Of a stretch of 64,000 nucleotides of DNA, positions 45,987-59,020 are shown piece by piece. The notes beneath the pieces are model-generated. The model had not been told where the DNA came from. It saw only the letters and a program-made list of their open reading frames with translations, and made no database searches. Made by a program: the position numbers and the translations under genes. The stretch is from Neovahlkampfia damariscottae. Taxonomy: Eukaryota; Heterolobosea; Selenaionea; Neovahlkampfiida; Neovahlkampfiidae. Numbering within the stretch: the stretch's first letter is position 1; the number at the start of each line of letters is the position of its first letter. The DNA is taken from contig JABLTG010000038.1 in NCBI GenBank assembly GCA_016618085.1, forward strand, positions 57,342 to 121,341, in the 5' to 3' direction.

Positions 45987-47055
45987 CTATTTTTTTGTTA
46001 AATCTTTGATGGTTTCAAAATTTTGTTTGAATTTTGCATCTTGGGCATCTATTGAAGTTCTTCTTACAAAATCAGCCAATCCAGAGAACAATGCTTCACT
46101 ATTTCTTCTATCAATGCTATCCCTTCTGAAATAAAAAGACATTTCTGTGCTATTTTTGCGACCCTTTTGGTCCACACTAGTAGTTTCAATTTTTGCAGCA
46201 CTATTCTTTCGGTCAAGTGTGAATGTAATTGCTTCACTTTCAAGATCACAATTTTCATTTCCTTGATCAGTTGATTTTGATTCATACCATTGATGTTCAC
46301 TATTTGGAAATGTCCATGGTGTTGGTGAGTGGGCCAACTTGAGTAATGATTCATTGAAGTATAGTGATGTGAATGGACTTGGAAAGTTTAGCGTTTCAAA
46401 TTGAACTTACTTTTTATCCTTGAGTACATTTTCCTCTACATTTTCATTTGGAGGTGGAAAAATTACTTCATTTGGTATCATTTGCTCTTCTTGCTTCATT
46501 GGTTCTTCCAAATCTTGAAAATCATTCAGACTAAAATTTTTGAAGATCAACTCTTGCGTTTGTGAAAAGTTCATCACAGGAGATGAACTTCTTCTTGTTT
46601 TTCTTTCTTTTTCTAATGTTAAAGGTCTGTTCATCCCATGTCTGCTCCAGTACAATCCTAAAGAAATAAGTTCAAATTTAAATTGTTCAAACCACATTTG
46701 TTACAGAGGACTTTCTTTCCTTCTCCTTTCCTCCATAATGGTGATGTTTCACAATTACAATTTGCACAACAAACATTCTTGGAATTTCTTTTACTTGGTC
46801 TTCTTTTCCTTTCCGGTTTATAGGTTTGACTCCTTCCATTATTCCCAGAATTCAAAGTTTTTGGTGGTAATGGTACTTTTAATGATGAATTTAAATTTTG
46901 TACATAGGGATTTTTCATTGCTAGTGGTTTGAAATTGAAGAATGGATTGAAAGTATAATGTGATGGAACAGGTGCTTGAATTTCAATCTAGGTATTATTA
47001 ATTTTTAAGTTTTCCTAACTTCTTCACAGTCGTTTTGTTGTCCTTTCTCTGTCAT
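45987..47055 (-). CDS. GATA-type zinc finger transcription factor
   Basis: Four exons (47055-47020, 46987-46693, 46657-46411, 46377-45987), introns 32, 35 and 33 nt, 322 aa. A single GATA finger: CANCNCETSPLWRKGEGKKVLCNKCGLYWSRHG (shown over two exons), preceded and followed by basic residues (KRRPSKRNSK, ERKTRRSSS), as DNA-binding nuclear factors have. The C-terminal half contains several Arg-Arg/Lys-x-Ser sites (RKNSA, RRDSID, RRNSE, RRTSID) that look like kinase targets of PKA-like type. Target genes are unknown. The upstream element is degenerate (CCATCAAAATATG). Confidence 0.87.
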
Positions 47056-47341
47056 ATTTTGATGGCTTCAAGTAGATCTGTGCAAAAGTGGCTGTTTTAT
47101 CCAATCAAATTATTTTAACTGCCCAATCAGGATGGAAACTTTTACTAAAATTGGACATTAGATCGAATCAATAAAACAATTTTGCATATATTAAGTAATT
47201 TCAAAATAGAACTAAATTCTGATGCTACTTGATGTCTAAATAAATTATTTGATGTGTTTTGACTTTCTTCCAGATTTGTAGATGAAGATTCCAAAATTCA
47301 GTCGAATAGGCCACCTAGCACAATTAGATTATACAACATTG
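47056..47341. other. Spacer upstream of the GATA gene
   Basis: About 285 bp, no gene seen. A forward-strand TCCAATCAAAT and a second CCAATCAGG occur near 47100-47130, both pointing away from the GATA gene with no obvious downstream forward gene. Confidence 0.4.
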
Positions 47342-49163
47342 TTACCAAATTTTCTCATTTAGAAGTAAATTCATCAAAGGATATAGTTCATTTGATTCAT
47401 TCATGAACTTCAAACTTATTTTGGGATTCATTAAAATTGACAAAGAAATATTTGCATTTTCATATTTTGATAGTAACTTTGATTCATTTTTTATGTATTT
47501 CAATTCTTTTTTCAACATTACATCTTGTATTTTTGATAGAGATATTTTGGCATATTTTATCGTTGTTGAATTTGTCTCGTAACTCAAAAATTCTGCAATC
47601 AGACCAAGTTTTATGTCATCCAAAATCACCTAATAAAAAGTTATTTCTCTCCAAAAAATCAAACATTCGATAAAATTTCATGATTTTCATTACAAATCCA
47701 ATAAATTGAAATAGAAAATATTAAGTTGAAAATTTCAAAATATTTCGTTTCTTTTTCGTTCCATTGATACATTTTCTAAAAGAAAGAATAAACAGAATAA
47801 ATCTTACAAAAATTTTGTAAAGTAAATCTATGACTTTTAAATTGTTCTGAAAAAATTCAGGAAAATTGCTTTGTATGAAATCCTCATTTTCTACTTTTAA
47901 AAACTCATTAAAAATTGGTTTTTTCAATGAAAAATGAATCATTGATATCAACAAAATAACCACTTTATCAAAAGAAATATATGATTCAATACTGTCCAAA
48001 AATTTGAAAATGTTGTCCAGAATTTGATTCGTATTCTGAAAACTTTGTTTCGAATCATATTGAAAGTTATATTTTTTTATAAGATTTAACAATGAAATTC
48101 CAATGTCTTTATATCTATCATCAACCAAAAACTCCAATTTTGAGGTCAACAGTCGAAGTAATTTCAAATCCATTAAAATATCAACTTTGGATAGGATTGA
48201 TGTTGAAATTTGAAATGTTTGTAATTCAAATGTGCTCATATTCTTGATGTTTTTAATTTATTTAAATTTTACCTTTTTTGATGATGTCACAGTGGACAAT
48301 AAAATTTTGGTAATTTCTTTTGAAATTTTTAGAGAATCAATAGGACATTCCTTGGAATTCAATGTTTGATTGATTAAGGTTAAATTTTGAATTAAACTGG
48401 AATCATTTTGTAATTTTTTCCATGAAAATGAATTAATATCAATCGTTTTTTCTTCAACTAGATCATTGGTTATGATTGAATGTTGATAAAAAACGGTTAC
48501 TAAAATGTTCATTGCTTGCTTTTTCAAGTTTTCAGAGAAATTCATTTTTAATATTTGAATGATAAAATAAAATATTTGAGCATCAAAAATTTCTTTTTCT
48601 TTTATGAAATTTAATAAAATTCCAACTTTAATTTCATCAAGTAAATTAACTTTTTCAAAAATTTTCTTAACTAAAATTCTCTGTAGTTTTTTTATATTCT
48701 GATGTTTTGAAGTTAAAAAAATAAAATTTCTGAAGTAAAAATCAAAATCCTCAGACTTGATCAGTTCTTCAAAATTCTTTTTCATCCAAAATAGATAAGC
48801 AATATTCCAAAAATTTGAGTTTTCCTTTTTCATAACTTTAATTATTTTTTTGGTCATTTCATCTTTGATTTTACACTTTTTTAGGTTAATTATAAAATAA
48901 TTCTTCATTTTTTGAGGCAGTTTAAATTCGAATTTCTCGAAAGACATAAAAAATAAATCAAGTAACTCTGTTATGTTCATTTCATTATTTTTGTGAAACT
49001 TTTCGATGAAATATGGTGAAAAAAATAATACTTGAAATAATAAAGCAAGTTTTTTTGAGTATCCATAATGAGAAGCAATTGAATTTTTTAATTTTTTCAC
49101 AGATTGTGTGAATTCCAATCCATTCTTCATCAAAAAATGAATATAAGAAATTTCCTCTTCCAT
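47342..49163 (-). CDS. Large helical protein of unknown function
   Basis: Four exons (49163-48273, 48242-47808, 47775-47665, 47629-47342), introns 30, 32 and 35 nt, all in phase, 574 aa. Composition is rich in Lys, Ile, Leu, Phe and Asn, almost entirely predicted helical, with pairs of amphipathic helices like HEAT/ARM repeats (for example LQRILVKKIFEKVNLLDEIKVGILLNFI and KVVILLISMIHFSLKKP, given here as fragments). No catalytic motif, signal peptide or family recognised. It shares a divergent promoter region with CBF5. A reading as scaffold protein is inference only. Confidence 0.7.
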
Positions 49164-49406
49164 TGTGAATTATTATAAATTAGAAAAGCAGTCACTTGTT
49201 CGATTGGAATAGTCTTCTTGGACGAAACGAATTTTGTTCTTGTGAAGGTTAAAAATAATTCTGATTGGACAACCTAAGAAATAAAAGATCACTTCATTTC
49301 TTGATCAAATTTTATATTTTCATCATATTTTTCAATTTTAATTTTTTAAATGAAACTGTCCAATCAAATCACTTCGTCTCTGCTTTTAATTCTGAACAAA
49401 TACACC
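49164..49406. promoter_or_regulatory. Bidirectional promoter of the helical protein and CBF5
   Basis: It holds CCAAT-type elements on both strands: reverse copies near 49201-49208 and 49261-49269, and TCCAATCAAAT forward at 49359-49369. Confidence 0.45.
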
Positions 49407-51042
49407 ATGGGTAAAAAAGATAAAGCGACCAAAGAAATCAAAGGAACAGGTAATTAAATTAAAAACTAAAAACAAGATCATCATTTAAAATCTGAAAACA
49501 CACCAAAACTTGATACTTCAACATGGCCACTTTTACTTAAAAATTATGACCAACTTAACATTCGTTCAGGTCACTTTACACCAATTCCACATGGAAATTC
49601 ACCTTTAAAAAGACCAATTGAAGAATATTTAAAATATGGTGCTATCAACCTTGACAAACCTGCAAATCCTTCATCTCATGAAGTTGTTGCTTGGATCAAA
49701 AAAATTTTGAAAATTGAAAAAACAGGACACTCTGGTACATTAGATCCTAAAGTTACAGGTTGTTTAGTTGTTTGTTTGAACAGAGCAACAAGACTTGTTA
49801 AATCACAACAAGGTGCTGGTAAAGAATACGTTGCTATTTTAAAACTTCATTCACCACTTGATGATGTCAAAAAATTAGAAAACGTAAATCAAAACAATCT
49901 GTTTAACCATTTTTTTTAAAAGGCTATTGACATGTTCACTGGTGCTTTATTTCAAAGACCTCCTGAAGTTTCAGCTGTCAAAAGACAATTAAGAGTTAGA
50001 ACTGTTTATGAAAGTAAATTCATTGAATATGATAAGAAACAAAACATGTCTGTTTTCTGGGTCAGTTGTGAAGCTGGTACTTATATCAGAACTTTATGTG
50101 AACATTTAGGACTTTATCTTGGAACTGGTGGTGAAATGGAAGAACTTAGAAGAGTTAGATCAGGAAACTTAACAGAAAAAGTAAAAAAGAAAAAAAAAAA
50201 GATTTAACATTTTTTCACACAGGAACATTTATTCACATGTCATGATGTATTAGATGCTCAATATGTTTTTGAAAAAGAAAAAGATGAAAGTTATTTAAGA
50301 AGAGTTATTAAACCACTTGAATTTTTATTAGTCAAAAATAAAAGAATCATCCTCAAAGACTCTGCAGTCAACGCGATTTGTAAAAAAAAAAAATTAACAC
50401 TTTTCTTTATTAGGTTATGGTGCTCAATTGATGATTCCAGGTTTACTTAGATTTGATTCAGGTATTGAAGCTGGTGAAGAAATTGTTATTACTACAACAA
50501 AAGGAGAAGCTGTTGCATTAGCATACGCTGTTATGACAAGTCATGTTATGGCTACAGCTACACGTGGAGTTGTTTGCAAAATTAAAAGAGTTATTATGGA
50601 TAGAGATACATATCCAAGACAATGGGGTCGTGGTCCTGTTACAACACTCAAAAAAAAACTCATTGCTGCTGGACAACTTGATAAGTATGGAAAAACAAAT
50701 GAAAATACACCAGAAGTTTGGACTACAAATTATACTGATTATTCTGCTAATAAATGGTTTTATGAACAAAGAGAAGAAATTGAAAAAGCATTGAACGGTC
50801 AAGCATCATCAACTAAATCAACAAAAATTGTTGAAAAGAAAGAAGAAGAAAAAAAAGTTGTCGAAGAAAAGAAAGAAGAAAAAGAAGAAAAGAAAGAAAA
50901 GAAAGAAAAGAAGGAAAAGAAGGAAAAAAAAGACAAAGAAGAAAAAAAAGAAAAAAAAGAAAAGAAAGAAAAGAAAGAAAAAAGAAAAAGAGATGATGAA
51001 GAAGGTAGTGAAAAAAAAAAGAAAAAAAAAGACAAAAAATAA
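49407..51042 (+). CDS. CBF5: Dyskerin/Cbf5, H/ACA pseudouridine synthase
   Basis: Catalytic subunit of H/ACA snoRNPs, making pseudouridine in rRNA and snRNA in the nucleolus. Five exons (49407-49449, 49477-49883, 49923-50180, 50223-50379, 50414-51042), introns 27-42 nt, 497 aa. Motifs: [18 protein letters not shown], the catalytic Asp in [51 protein letters not shown], and a PUA domain ([17 protein letters not shown]). The C-terminal 80 residues are a Lys/Glu repeat tail, as in Cbf5 from other eukaryotes. The first exon encodes only 14 residues ([14 protein letters not shown]). Confidence 0.96.
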
Positions 51043-51137
51043 AATTTGAAACTTTTTAATGGATATTTTGCTCACACAAAACTTCCATTTTCGAATCACC
51101 AATCAAAATATTCTCAGTTTTTAACTGCAAAAAAAAA

Positions 51138-52416
51138 ATGGGACAGCTTTATGCATATTTGATAACTCCTCCAATACAACAACGTAATTTTATTTTTTTT
51201 ATTTATCTCTTGAATAGAATATTTAATGAATGAATCTGTTCCAACGACTAAAAAAATAAAACACTCTAAAAAACCGAATTACAACATTTTGTTATTAGGT
51301 TCAACAGAAACTGGGAAAGTAATCGAAAATTGTTTCATAATTTTTTTTTAGACAACTGTATTGAATCATATGCGAATGTGTTCAGGTATTTCAGATAAAT
51401 TCAACGGAAGAGTATTTTATGAAAATCCAAAAGATGGTTTGAATATTTAAATATTATTTAAGTTAATATAAAGATTTGTCTTTCTCTGAAAAAGAGTTAT
51501 TAGTTTACAAAAAATACATTGACGAAAATATATTTCAAACAACAAAAGTATGCCTTCAAACCATCAGAAAATACAATGAATCTTTTGTTAATCCTGAAAA
51601 CGAAGTAAAATATGATTTCACTAATTTTTTAAAAGACATTTTGCGACGAATTTTTGAAATTTCCAGATTTCAAAATTTTCGATGAAGTTGGGTTGTCTCA
51701 TCAAATTATAAGGTCTTTATCTGTATTATGGGATGAAAATATAATGCTTTTAACACTGAAAAAATATCAAGATGTTGATTTTAATTTATCTGATGGTGTT
51801 TCATAGTAAGAGCTTGCAATTCAAAAATTGAATTTTTAATAGCCTCGTTAAACCTGAAAATATTGTTCGTTTTTCATCAAGACATCCACAGATTGTTCAA
51901 GAAGATATTCTTCACTTGTACAGAAAGACAAATGTGGTCTCGAAAACTAGATTTGAATTTGATTCGTTAAATTTTGTGTTCATAGATGTTGGTGGAAAAT
52001 TATTTGATCAAGTTTCAAAATCTGAAAAAATAATTGATTCTTCAAAAGGAAGAGTTGTAATTTATGTCATTTCGTTATCAGAATATAATCAAAATTCAAC
52101 AAAAAATATCGGAAAAACAAAGATGGATGATTCATTGGCTCTATTTGAAAAAATAGTATCAATGAAAAGTTTAGAAGATGTTCCATGGTTAATTCTTTTT
52201 AATAAGGTTGATGTTTTTGAATCAAAATTGGATCAATTTGATTTAAGGTATTATTTCGAGTATTATCATGAAAAAGATGATCCTGTTGAATTTATAACAC
52301 GTCAATTTTTATCAAAAGCCAAACATTTGATTTATGAATATAAAGTCATGAGTGCTTTTGATCAAAATTCTGTTGTTGATATCATACAGAAAATGGAGGA
52401 AAAATTGAACCTTTGA
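51138..52416 (+). CDS. Divergent G-protein alpha subunit-like GTPase (short form)
   Basis: Six exons (51138-51183, 51218-51318, 51352-51436, 51474-51604, 51636-51805, 51843-52416), introns 31-37 nt, 368 aa. The P-loop is LLGSTETGKTT, the nucleotide motif FNKVD is intact, and the helical insertion between them has G-alpha size. Differences: switch II reads DVGGKLFDQ, with Lys in place of the catalytic Gln; the switch I stretch DILHLYRKTNVVSKT has Tyr at the position of the arginine finger when aligned on the Mg-binding Thr; the usual TCAT motif is SAFDQ; and the C-terminal receptor-binding tail is short. Gly2 follows the initiator Met, so myristoylation is possible. Stop is TGA. Confidence 0.85.
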
Positions 52417-52694
52417 AAAAATATGAGGATAAAAATTTTGTTGAATTTTATGATTGGAATATAATGGAATTGTTTCATTTGTCAACTTTAGACACAAAAA
52501 TGACGAGGTACAAATTTTGTTACCAGGGGTGTTGATTTTCAAGGGTCATGTTTGTGGATACAAAATTATGCGTATTTTAGCTGAAGAGTTTTGATTTTTA
52601 AATTTAATTTTCTTTTATCCAAATTAAGAAGTCTGTTTTCACCAAATAAGTACAAAGAACCATTTCGATTGGTCAGCTATCTCCAAAAAAAATA
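52417..52694. other. Spacer before the kinase-cyclase gene
   Basis: About 280 bp. An inverted CCAAT-type element (GATTGGTCA, near 52670) precedes the next gene in the opposite orientation from most genes. No coding region seen. Confidence 0.4.
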
Positions 52695-55600
52695 ATGGAG
52701 GAAACGTTACTCATTGACAAGTTTGACAAAACTAAAGATGTTATTTTTCAGTCTGCTTCCACTATCATTTATAAAACGATGGACTTGAACACAAACAAAA
52801 AAGTGCTGGTAAAACATCCATTCAAAAAATTTCCGTCACCTTCGCTTGTTGAAAACTTTAGAAAAGAGTACCAGTTTGGAAAGGCACTTTATGAACTATT
52901 TCCAGAAAACTTTGTCAACGTAATTGAACTCATCGAAACCTCTGGTACCGTAGCGCTTGTACAAGAACCAGAAGGAGCTTCTCTTGCAGAAATTATCACA
53001 ACCAAAGGAAAATTTAAACTTGAAGAGTTCTTAGAATACTCAATTTCTATCACAGATTCACTTGCTAAGCTTCATTCCAACAATATGATCCATCAAGATA
53101 TTAAGCCAGCAAATATCGTTTTAGGAGAAAATGGAAAATTAAAAATCATTGATTTGGGTATCACTGTTATTGTATCAAGAAAATCACCTTCAATATCAAC
53201 CAATTCACCAGTCGGAACATTTTTATACATGAGTCCTGAACAAACTGGAAGAATTTCAAAGAACATTGATTTTAGAAGTGATATTTATTCATTAGGAATT
53301 ACATTTTATGAAATGTTAACAGGATTTGTTCCATTTAATGGAGACAAGATTAGTTTAGTTCATTCACATATTACTAAAAAGCTACCAATTATCGAAAATA
53401 TACCAAATCAAATTAATGACATTTTACAAAAGATGTGTTCAAAAAATCAAAATGAACGATACTTCACATCTTCTGGATTACTTAAAGATTTGCAATTTTG
53501 TTTAGAAAATATTTCAAAAATCAATGAAATTCAATTTGAATGTGGGAAAGACGAATTAGATCAATTTCACATTCCAAATAAATTATATGGAAGAGATGAA
53601 GAATTGACTCTTTTGAGAAGCTTTATTGAATCCAATACATCAAATATGTGCTGTATATCTGGTTATTCTGGATGCGGGAAATCAAAACTTATTTCTGAAA
53701 TCACTAAAGACCCAAAAAATAATGTTTTAATGGCAGGCGGTAAATTTGATCAATTTGATAGATCAACTCCTTATTCAGCTTTTATTTCAATTTGCAAATC
53801 AATGCTATTTCAAATTATGGAAGATGAAGAATTCAAAACGAAAGTTACAAATCTATTAGAAATTTCACTTGTTGATGAATTTGGATCGATTATGAATTCA
53901 ATGATACCTGAAATACAATTATTTATCGGAGAACAAAAAAGTGAAATTCCAATTCTTTCAAAAACAGAAGAAGTTCAAAAAAGACTTTTCAATGCATTCA
54001 TCAAATTTTTTAATTGTTTCACTCAAAACAAACAATTAGTACTTTTTATTGATGATTTACAATGGTCAGATTCTGCTAGTTTTCAACTTATTGAACATAT
54101 TTTAACATTAAAAAAATGCAAAATTTTTATCATTGGAGCCTATAGAGATAATGAAATTGATTCCAATCATCCATTAACTCAAATATTACAACAAAACAAA
54201 AATATCCAAGAAATCAATTTGAAACCATTAAAAATTGAATATTTGAATGAAATGATATCCGACACTTTATTATTAAAAAGTGAAGAAACTTTATCGCTTG
54301 GTGAATTAATTCATAAAAAAACACTGGGAAATCCATTTTTTTCCAGAGAATTTCTTATTACTTTATATGAAGAAAATTTAATTTACTTTGATGGAAAATG
54401 GAAATGGGATTTACAAAAAGTACAAAACATGAATTTTAGTTCAAATGTGATTGATTTTATGATTCAAAACTTGAAAAAAGAATCAAAAGAAATGCAAAAA
54501 ATTTTAACTTGTGCATCTTGTCTTGGGAATACATTCACAGTTCCAGAATTATCTTTGATTTGGGATGATAAAAAAGATTTGGTGACATTACTTTTGGAAC
54601 CTTCTAGAAATGGTTGGATTTATCAAATCAGTTCACAAGAATATAAATTCTTTCATGACAGACTTCAACAAGCATCATATGAATTATTCAGTGAAGAAGA
54701 AAGAAAGAAATCACATTTAACAATTGGAAAAGCACTGTTAAAATCATCCATTGAAAAAAATGATTTAAATGATAAAATATTCAAAATTGTGAATCATTTG
54801 AATATCGTTAAAGATGTTTATGAAGACAAGAACGAATTGTTGAAATTGAATGTTATGGCAGCGAATAAATGTCAACAAAATAGTGCCATCAAAGCAGCAC
54901 ATGAATATTCAAGTATTGCAATGAATTTATTGTCAGAAGATCATTGGAAGAATAATTATGATAACGCATTTCTTGCTTATTCATCACATGCAGATTCATG
55001 TTTTGGTGTTGTTGATCATGAAAGTTCAACCAAAACATTTCAAAGTATTCTTGAACATGTTACCCACAGAATTCAAAAACTAAAAACATATTCAAATTTT
55101 ATGAAGGTTACTTTGGCTTCATTTCAATTCGATCTTGGTTTTGACAACTTATTGTCAGTTTTGAGTATGTTTGAAGAAACAAAAGAAATTCCAGAAAATT
55201 ATCAAAATCCAGATCTGTCAAACAAATGGCTATTTCAATTGAAAAGCAATATTGATGATCAAGTTGATCTGTATGGAGGGGTTTCTCAAATATTTGACAA
55301 AATGAAATATTGTGACGATGAAGAAATGATTCTTCTTCAAAAAATTTTAGCTGAAACATCTGACTTGGTTATATTGTGTGAAAAAGCTACTCCTACATTT
55401 GTACTCACTTGTCCTTTGGTTGCTCTTTATCTTTCTTTGAAGAATGGATTCACTGAAAATGCTCTTTCTGGATTTTCATTTGGTGCTGTTTATTTGTCAA
55501 CATTCTTTCGAGATCCAAAAGGAAGGGAAATGTATTTCTTGGTCGAAAAATTGAAACAAATTATGAAAAACTATCAAGTGTCTATTGTTGAATTCTCTCA

Positions 55601-58100
55601 AGCTGCTAATTGTCAATTTGCTGGAAACGTAAAAGGAAACATTCAACATTGTGAAGCAGCACTCAAATATTCAATGTCACATTCAGAATACATCTATTGT
55701 GGTTACGCCATGTTTTACAGTTGTGTTAATAGTTCATTTTCAGGAATGCATGCTCAAACAGTCATCTCAAAAGCTAAGAATTATCAAAGCGTAATTATTC
55801 TATTCATTAACTTCTTTTAGTATATCTTAGCAACAGGGAATATGTATGGACATGGTTATTTTGAAAGTGTGATAAACTTCACTGAAGATATTTCAGGTTT
55901 GAAAGCATTTTCACCTCAATACAAAATTCCAAATTGGGTAACATTGAAAGGATGTGCTCCTACCTACGATTCCTACAAAGGAATACTGGAATATTATGCA
56001 TGTGACTATGATTCAGCAATGTCATTCTTTGATTCAGCTGAAAAAAGAATATCAGATGTATTTGGATTTCCATTTTACTATGAATGTCAAATGTATCAAT
56101 TATTAACATGGACTGAAGTTTATTCTCAAAAGAAAGATAATGAATTGAAAGAAAGAATTGAAACAAGATTGAAAGATTTTAAAGAATTAGGTAAACTTGG
56201 ACCGTTTTATTTTCAACCTCGTTATGAAATTATGTGTCACGCATATGCTTCATCAAAAGATGATTCAGATACAATTTCACTAATCAAATCATTTGAAGAA
56301 ACTATAAAAGCATGCCAAAAGTATTATTTGATTCTTCCATCAGCAGTTGCAGCTACTATTCTTTTGAGACATTTAGTCAAAAAGAAATTTCCTTCGTCTG
56401 TTTGTCAAATGTATTTCAACAATATTGTTGAAACATATGATAATATTCAAGCCAAAGGAATGATAACTTATCTTTTAAAAGAATTCCCATCATTTTCTAT
56501 TCGAAGATCATCAAGTTCTGGGTTATCAAGCACCACAACCATTTCAATGACAACTACATCAACAACATCACTAGGATCCAATGATGAATCACTTGATATG
56601 ATGAGCATCATTAAAGCATCACAAGCGTTATCTGTTGAATTATCATTATCCAATTTGATCACTCAAGTCATGCAAATCATTCTTGAAAATGTAGGAGCTG
56701 AAAGAGGTATTTTAATGATGTACAGCAAAAATGAATTACTGGTGAAAGCCATTGCTGATGAAAATAATGTCAAATTATCCAATCATTCAATATCAAAATC
56801 AAAAGATGAAATTTGTTCATCTTTGATTGATATCGTGAGAGCAACAAAAAAAGAAATTATTTTGGACAATGCCAAACAATCATCATATTCAAAGAATTCA
56901 TATATTGAAAAAAATGAAACCAAGTCAGTTTTTGTTCATCCAATAATCAAAGGAAATAATTTAATGGGAATTATTTATCTTGAAAATAATACGATTGAAG
57001 GAACATTTAATATGAATAGAAAAATAGTACTTGGCCATATTAGTTCTCAATTGGCTATTTCATATGAAAATGCTACACTTTATGAAGACTTGAATTTATT
57101 GAACAAATCTTATGAAAGATTCCTTCCAACAGAATTTTTAAATCAATTAGGAAAAGGTGATGTTACAAAAATTAAAAAAGGAGATGCGACAACAAAGAAT
57201 ATGTCTATTTTATTTTCTGATATTCGTGGATTTACAAATTTAACAGAAAAAATGGATTCATCAGAATCATTTTCATTTGTTAATGATATTCTATCTTATT
57301 TATCCCCAATCATTTCAAAGAATAATGGTTTTATTGATAAATTTTTAGGAGATTGTATTATGGCATTATTTCCATACAAAGTAGATGACGCTGTAAAATG
57401 TGGATTAGAAATGGTTCAAGCGTTGAATATTTACAATAAAACAAAACGAAATGGATTAGAAGCAGTTAAAATGGGAATTGGAATCAATTATGGAAGTTTG
57501 ATGATTGGAACACTTGGAGCTGAAGAACGTCTTGATGGAACTGTCATTTCTGATGCAGTAAATACGGCATCAAGAGTTGAAAGCTTAACTAAAACATTAG
57601 GTGCCAATATGGTCGTCACCCAAGAAGTCATTGATAATCTCCACATTAAATTCAAAAACTTTTGTATTGGAACTTATTTATTAAAAGGAAAAGAAAATCC
57701 AATGACATTATATCGTATTATAGATTCAAATTCAAAAGAAAATATTGATCAATTTAATTTGGGATTGGTTGAATTTAATTCTCAAAATTTTAAAAAAGCT
57801 AAAATGATTTTTTCAAATCTTTCTGATTCAACTTCAAAATATCTTTTTAATGTTTGTGATATTTATGAAGGACACGTGTTTCCAGATGATTGGTCTGGTG
57901 TCATTCAAATCGATAAAGATGGAAATCCTGAAAAATCTGAAAGGATCACAATCACAGAAAAGAAAGTGAGTCTATTGAAGAAAGAAGAAAAAAATGATTT
58001 ATTTGAATATTTAACTGCTTCAAAGAAAGATGAGATTTTAAGTTTGATTGCCTCAAAATATTCTAATGAAATCAATGAATACTTGAACAACAAGAAATAA
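52695..58100 (+). CDS. Ser/Thr kinase - AAA ATPase - GAF - adenylate cyclase fusion
   Basis: Two exons (52695-55790, 55821-58100), one 30-nt intron, 1791 aa, no transmembrane helix. Order: protein kinase (about 20-275; HQDIKPANIVL, IDLGI, GTFLYMSPEQTGR), AAA_16-type ATPase (about 290-620; Walker A GYSGCGKS, Walker B LFIDDLQWSDS), a helical TPR-like region (about 650-1240), GAF (about 1300-1450; AERGILMMY, HPIIKGNNLMGIIYLENN) and a class III cyclase (about 1490-1660). The cyclase has both metal aspartates (LFSDIRGFT, KFLGDCIMALF), Lys and Asp adenine-selecting residues, and the Asn/Arg pair (DAVNTASRVES). The architecture resembles bacterial HstK-type hybrids with cyclase in place of histidine kinase. 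It would make cAMP under ligand and phosphorylation control. Confidence 0.93.
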
Positions 58101-58152
58101 ACATTTTACTATTTATTTGTTTTAGAAACCAATCAAATCTATTCACACATTG

Positions 58153-58776
58153 ATGAGAAGAATACTCACCAAACCAAAGAAATTAATTAAACTATACAAT
58201 ACCATAAATGAATTTGAATCATCAAAACTATTCTATGAATCAAATTCTAATTTTCAAAAAGGTAATTTAGAAGAAGCAATATTTCTTTCAAAAAAAGCAA
58301 TTTCACTTTGTGACAAAAAATCAAAATTTTCTGAAAATTTATATCAGTTTTTATCTTTTTTATATACAAATAAAAATGATTTAAATAATAGTTTAATCAT
58401 ATCTAATGAAGGATTAAAACATTTTCCAAATTCTATTCAAATCAAAATTATCCAAGGAAATGTTTTTTTCAGAATGAAACATTATCAAACAGCATTAAGA
58501 GTATTTGAATCTATCGAAGAACTTGATTCCGAAACTAAATCTCTTCAATTTATGTTTGGAATGATTTATTTTCATTTGAAGAAATACGCAAAATCTATTG
58601 ATGCCTTTTTGAAGTCATTAGAAGTAGAGCCTTTTGAACAGAATTTATTATGTAATTTTTATTTGAGTCAGTGTTATTTTGCAATTGGTGACAAGAAAAC
58701 AGCTGAAAAATATTTGAACATTGCAAAAAGTATTGATTCTGAAATGGTTTCAAAAATTTTAAAAGAAAATCAATAA
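58153..58776 (+). CDS. TPR-repeat protein
   Basis: Single exon, 207 aa. At least four tetratricopeptide-like units from about residue 35 (FQKGNLEEAIFLSKKAISL, YTNKNDLNNSLIISNEGLKHFP, FRMKHYQTALRVFESIEEL, HLKKYAKSIDAFLKSLEVEP, FAIGDKKTAEKYLNIAKSI). The N-terminus (MRRILTKPKKLIKLYNT) is basic and could be a mitochondrial presequence. TPR proteins are scaffolds; the partner is unknown. It lies 52 nt downstream of the kinase-cyclase stop with its own ACCAATCAAAT element. Confidence 0.8.
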   Translation: MRRILTKPKKLIKLYNTINEFESSKLFYESNSNFQKGNLEEAIFLSKKAISLCDKKSKFSENLYQFLSFLYTNKNDLNNSLIISNEGLKHFPNSIQIKIIQGNVFFRMKHYQTALRVFESIEELDSETKSLQFMFGMIYFHLKKYAKSIDAFLKSLEVEPFEQNLLCNFYLSQCYFAIGDKKTAEKYLNIAKSIDSEMVSKILKENQ

Positions 58777-59020
58777 AATATTTGTTCTTTTCAGTTTTTC
58801 AATGTTAGTACGAAGAAAGAAATACTGATTTGTTGTTCAATCACCTTTTGTTTTTTTCTATTCTCCAAAATTGAATTCTGGATGAGAATTTAGGAGTGGA
58901 ATATTCATATTGATATTCCAATATTGTTTTTTTCCAAAAGTGATAATCTGATGAATGTTAAATGGTGTTGAAAAAAAAGAAAACTTTTTGATTGGTTAAA
59001 CATTTAACGTTGTCATAAAA
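58777..59020. other. Spacer upstream of the long G-alpha-like gene
   Basis: About 245 bp. Near 58895 an inverted pair GGAATAT / ATATTCC flanks a short spacer. An inverted CCAAT-type element (GATTGGTTAAAC) lies near 58990. No gene. Confidence 0.4.

Noticed and set aside
50799-51102. Antisense Phe/Ser-rich frames opposite the CBF5 tail
   Set aside because: Mirror image of the Lys/Glu repeat; low complexity, no start element.
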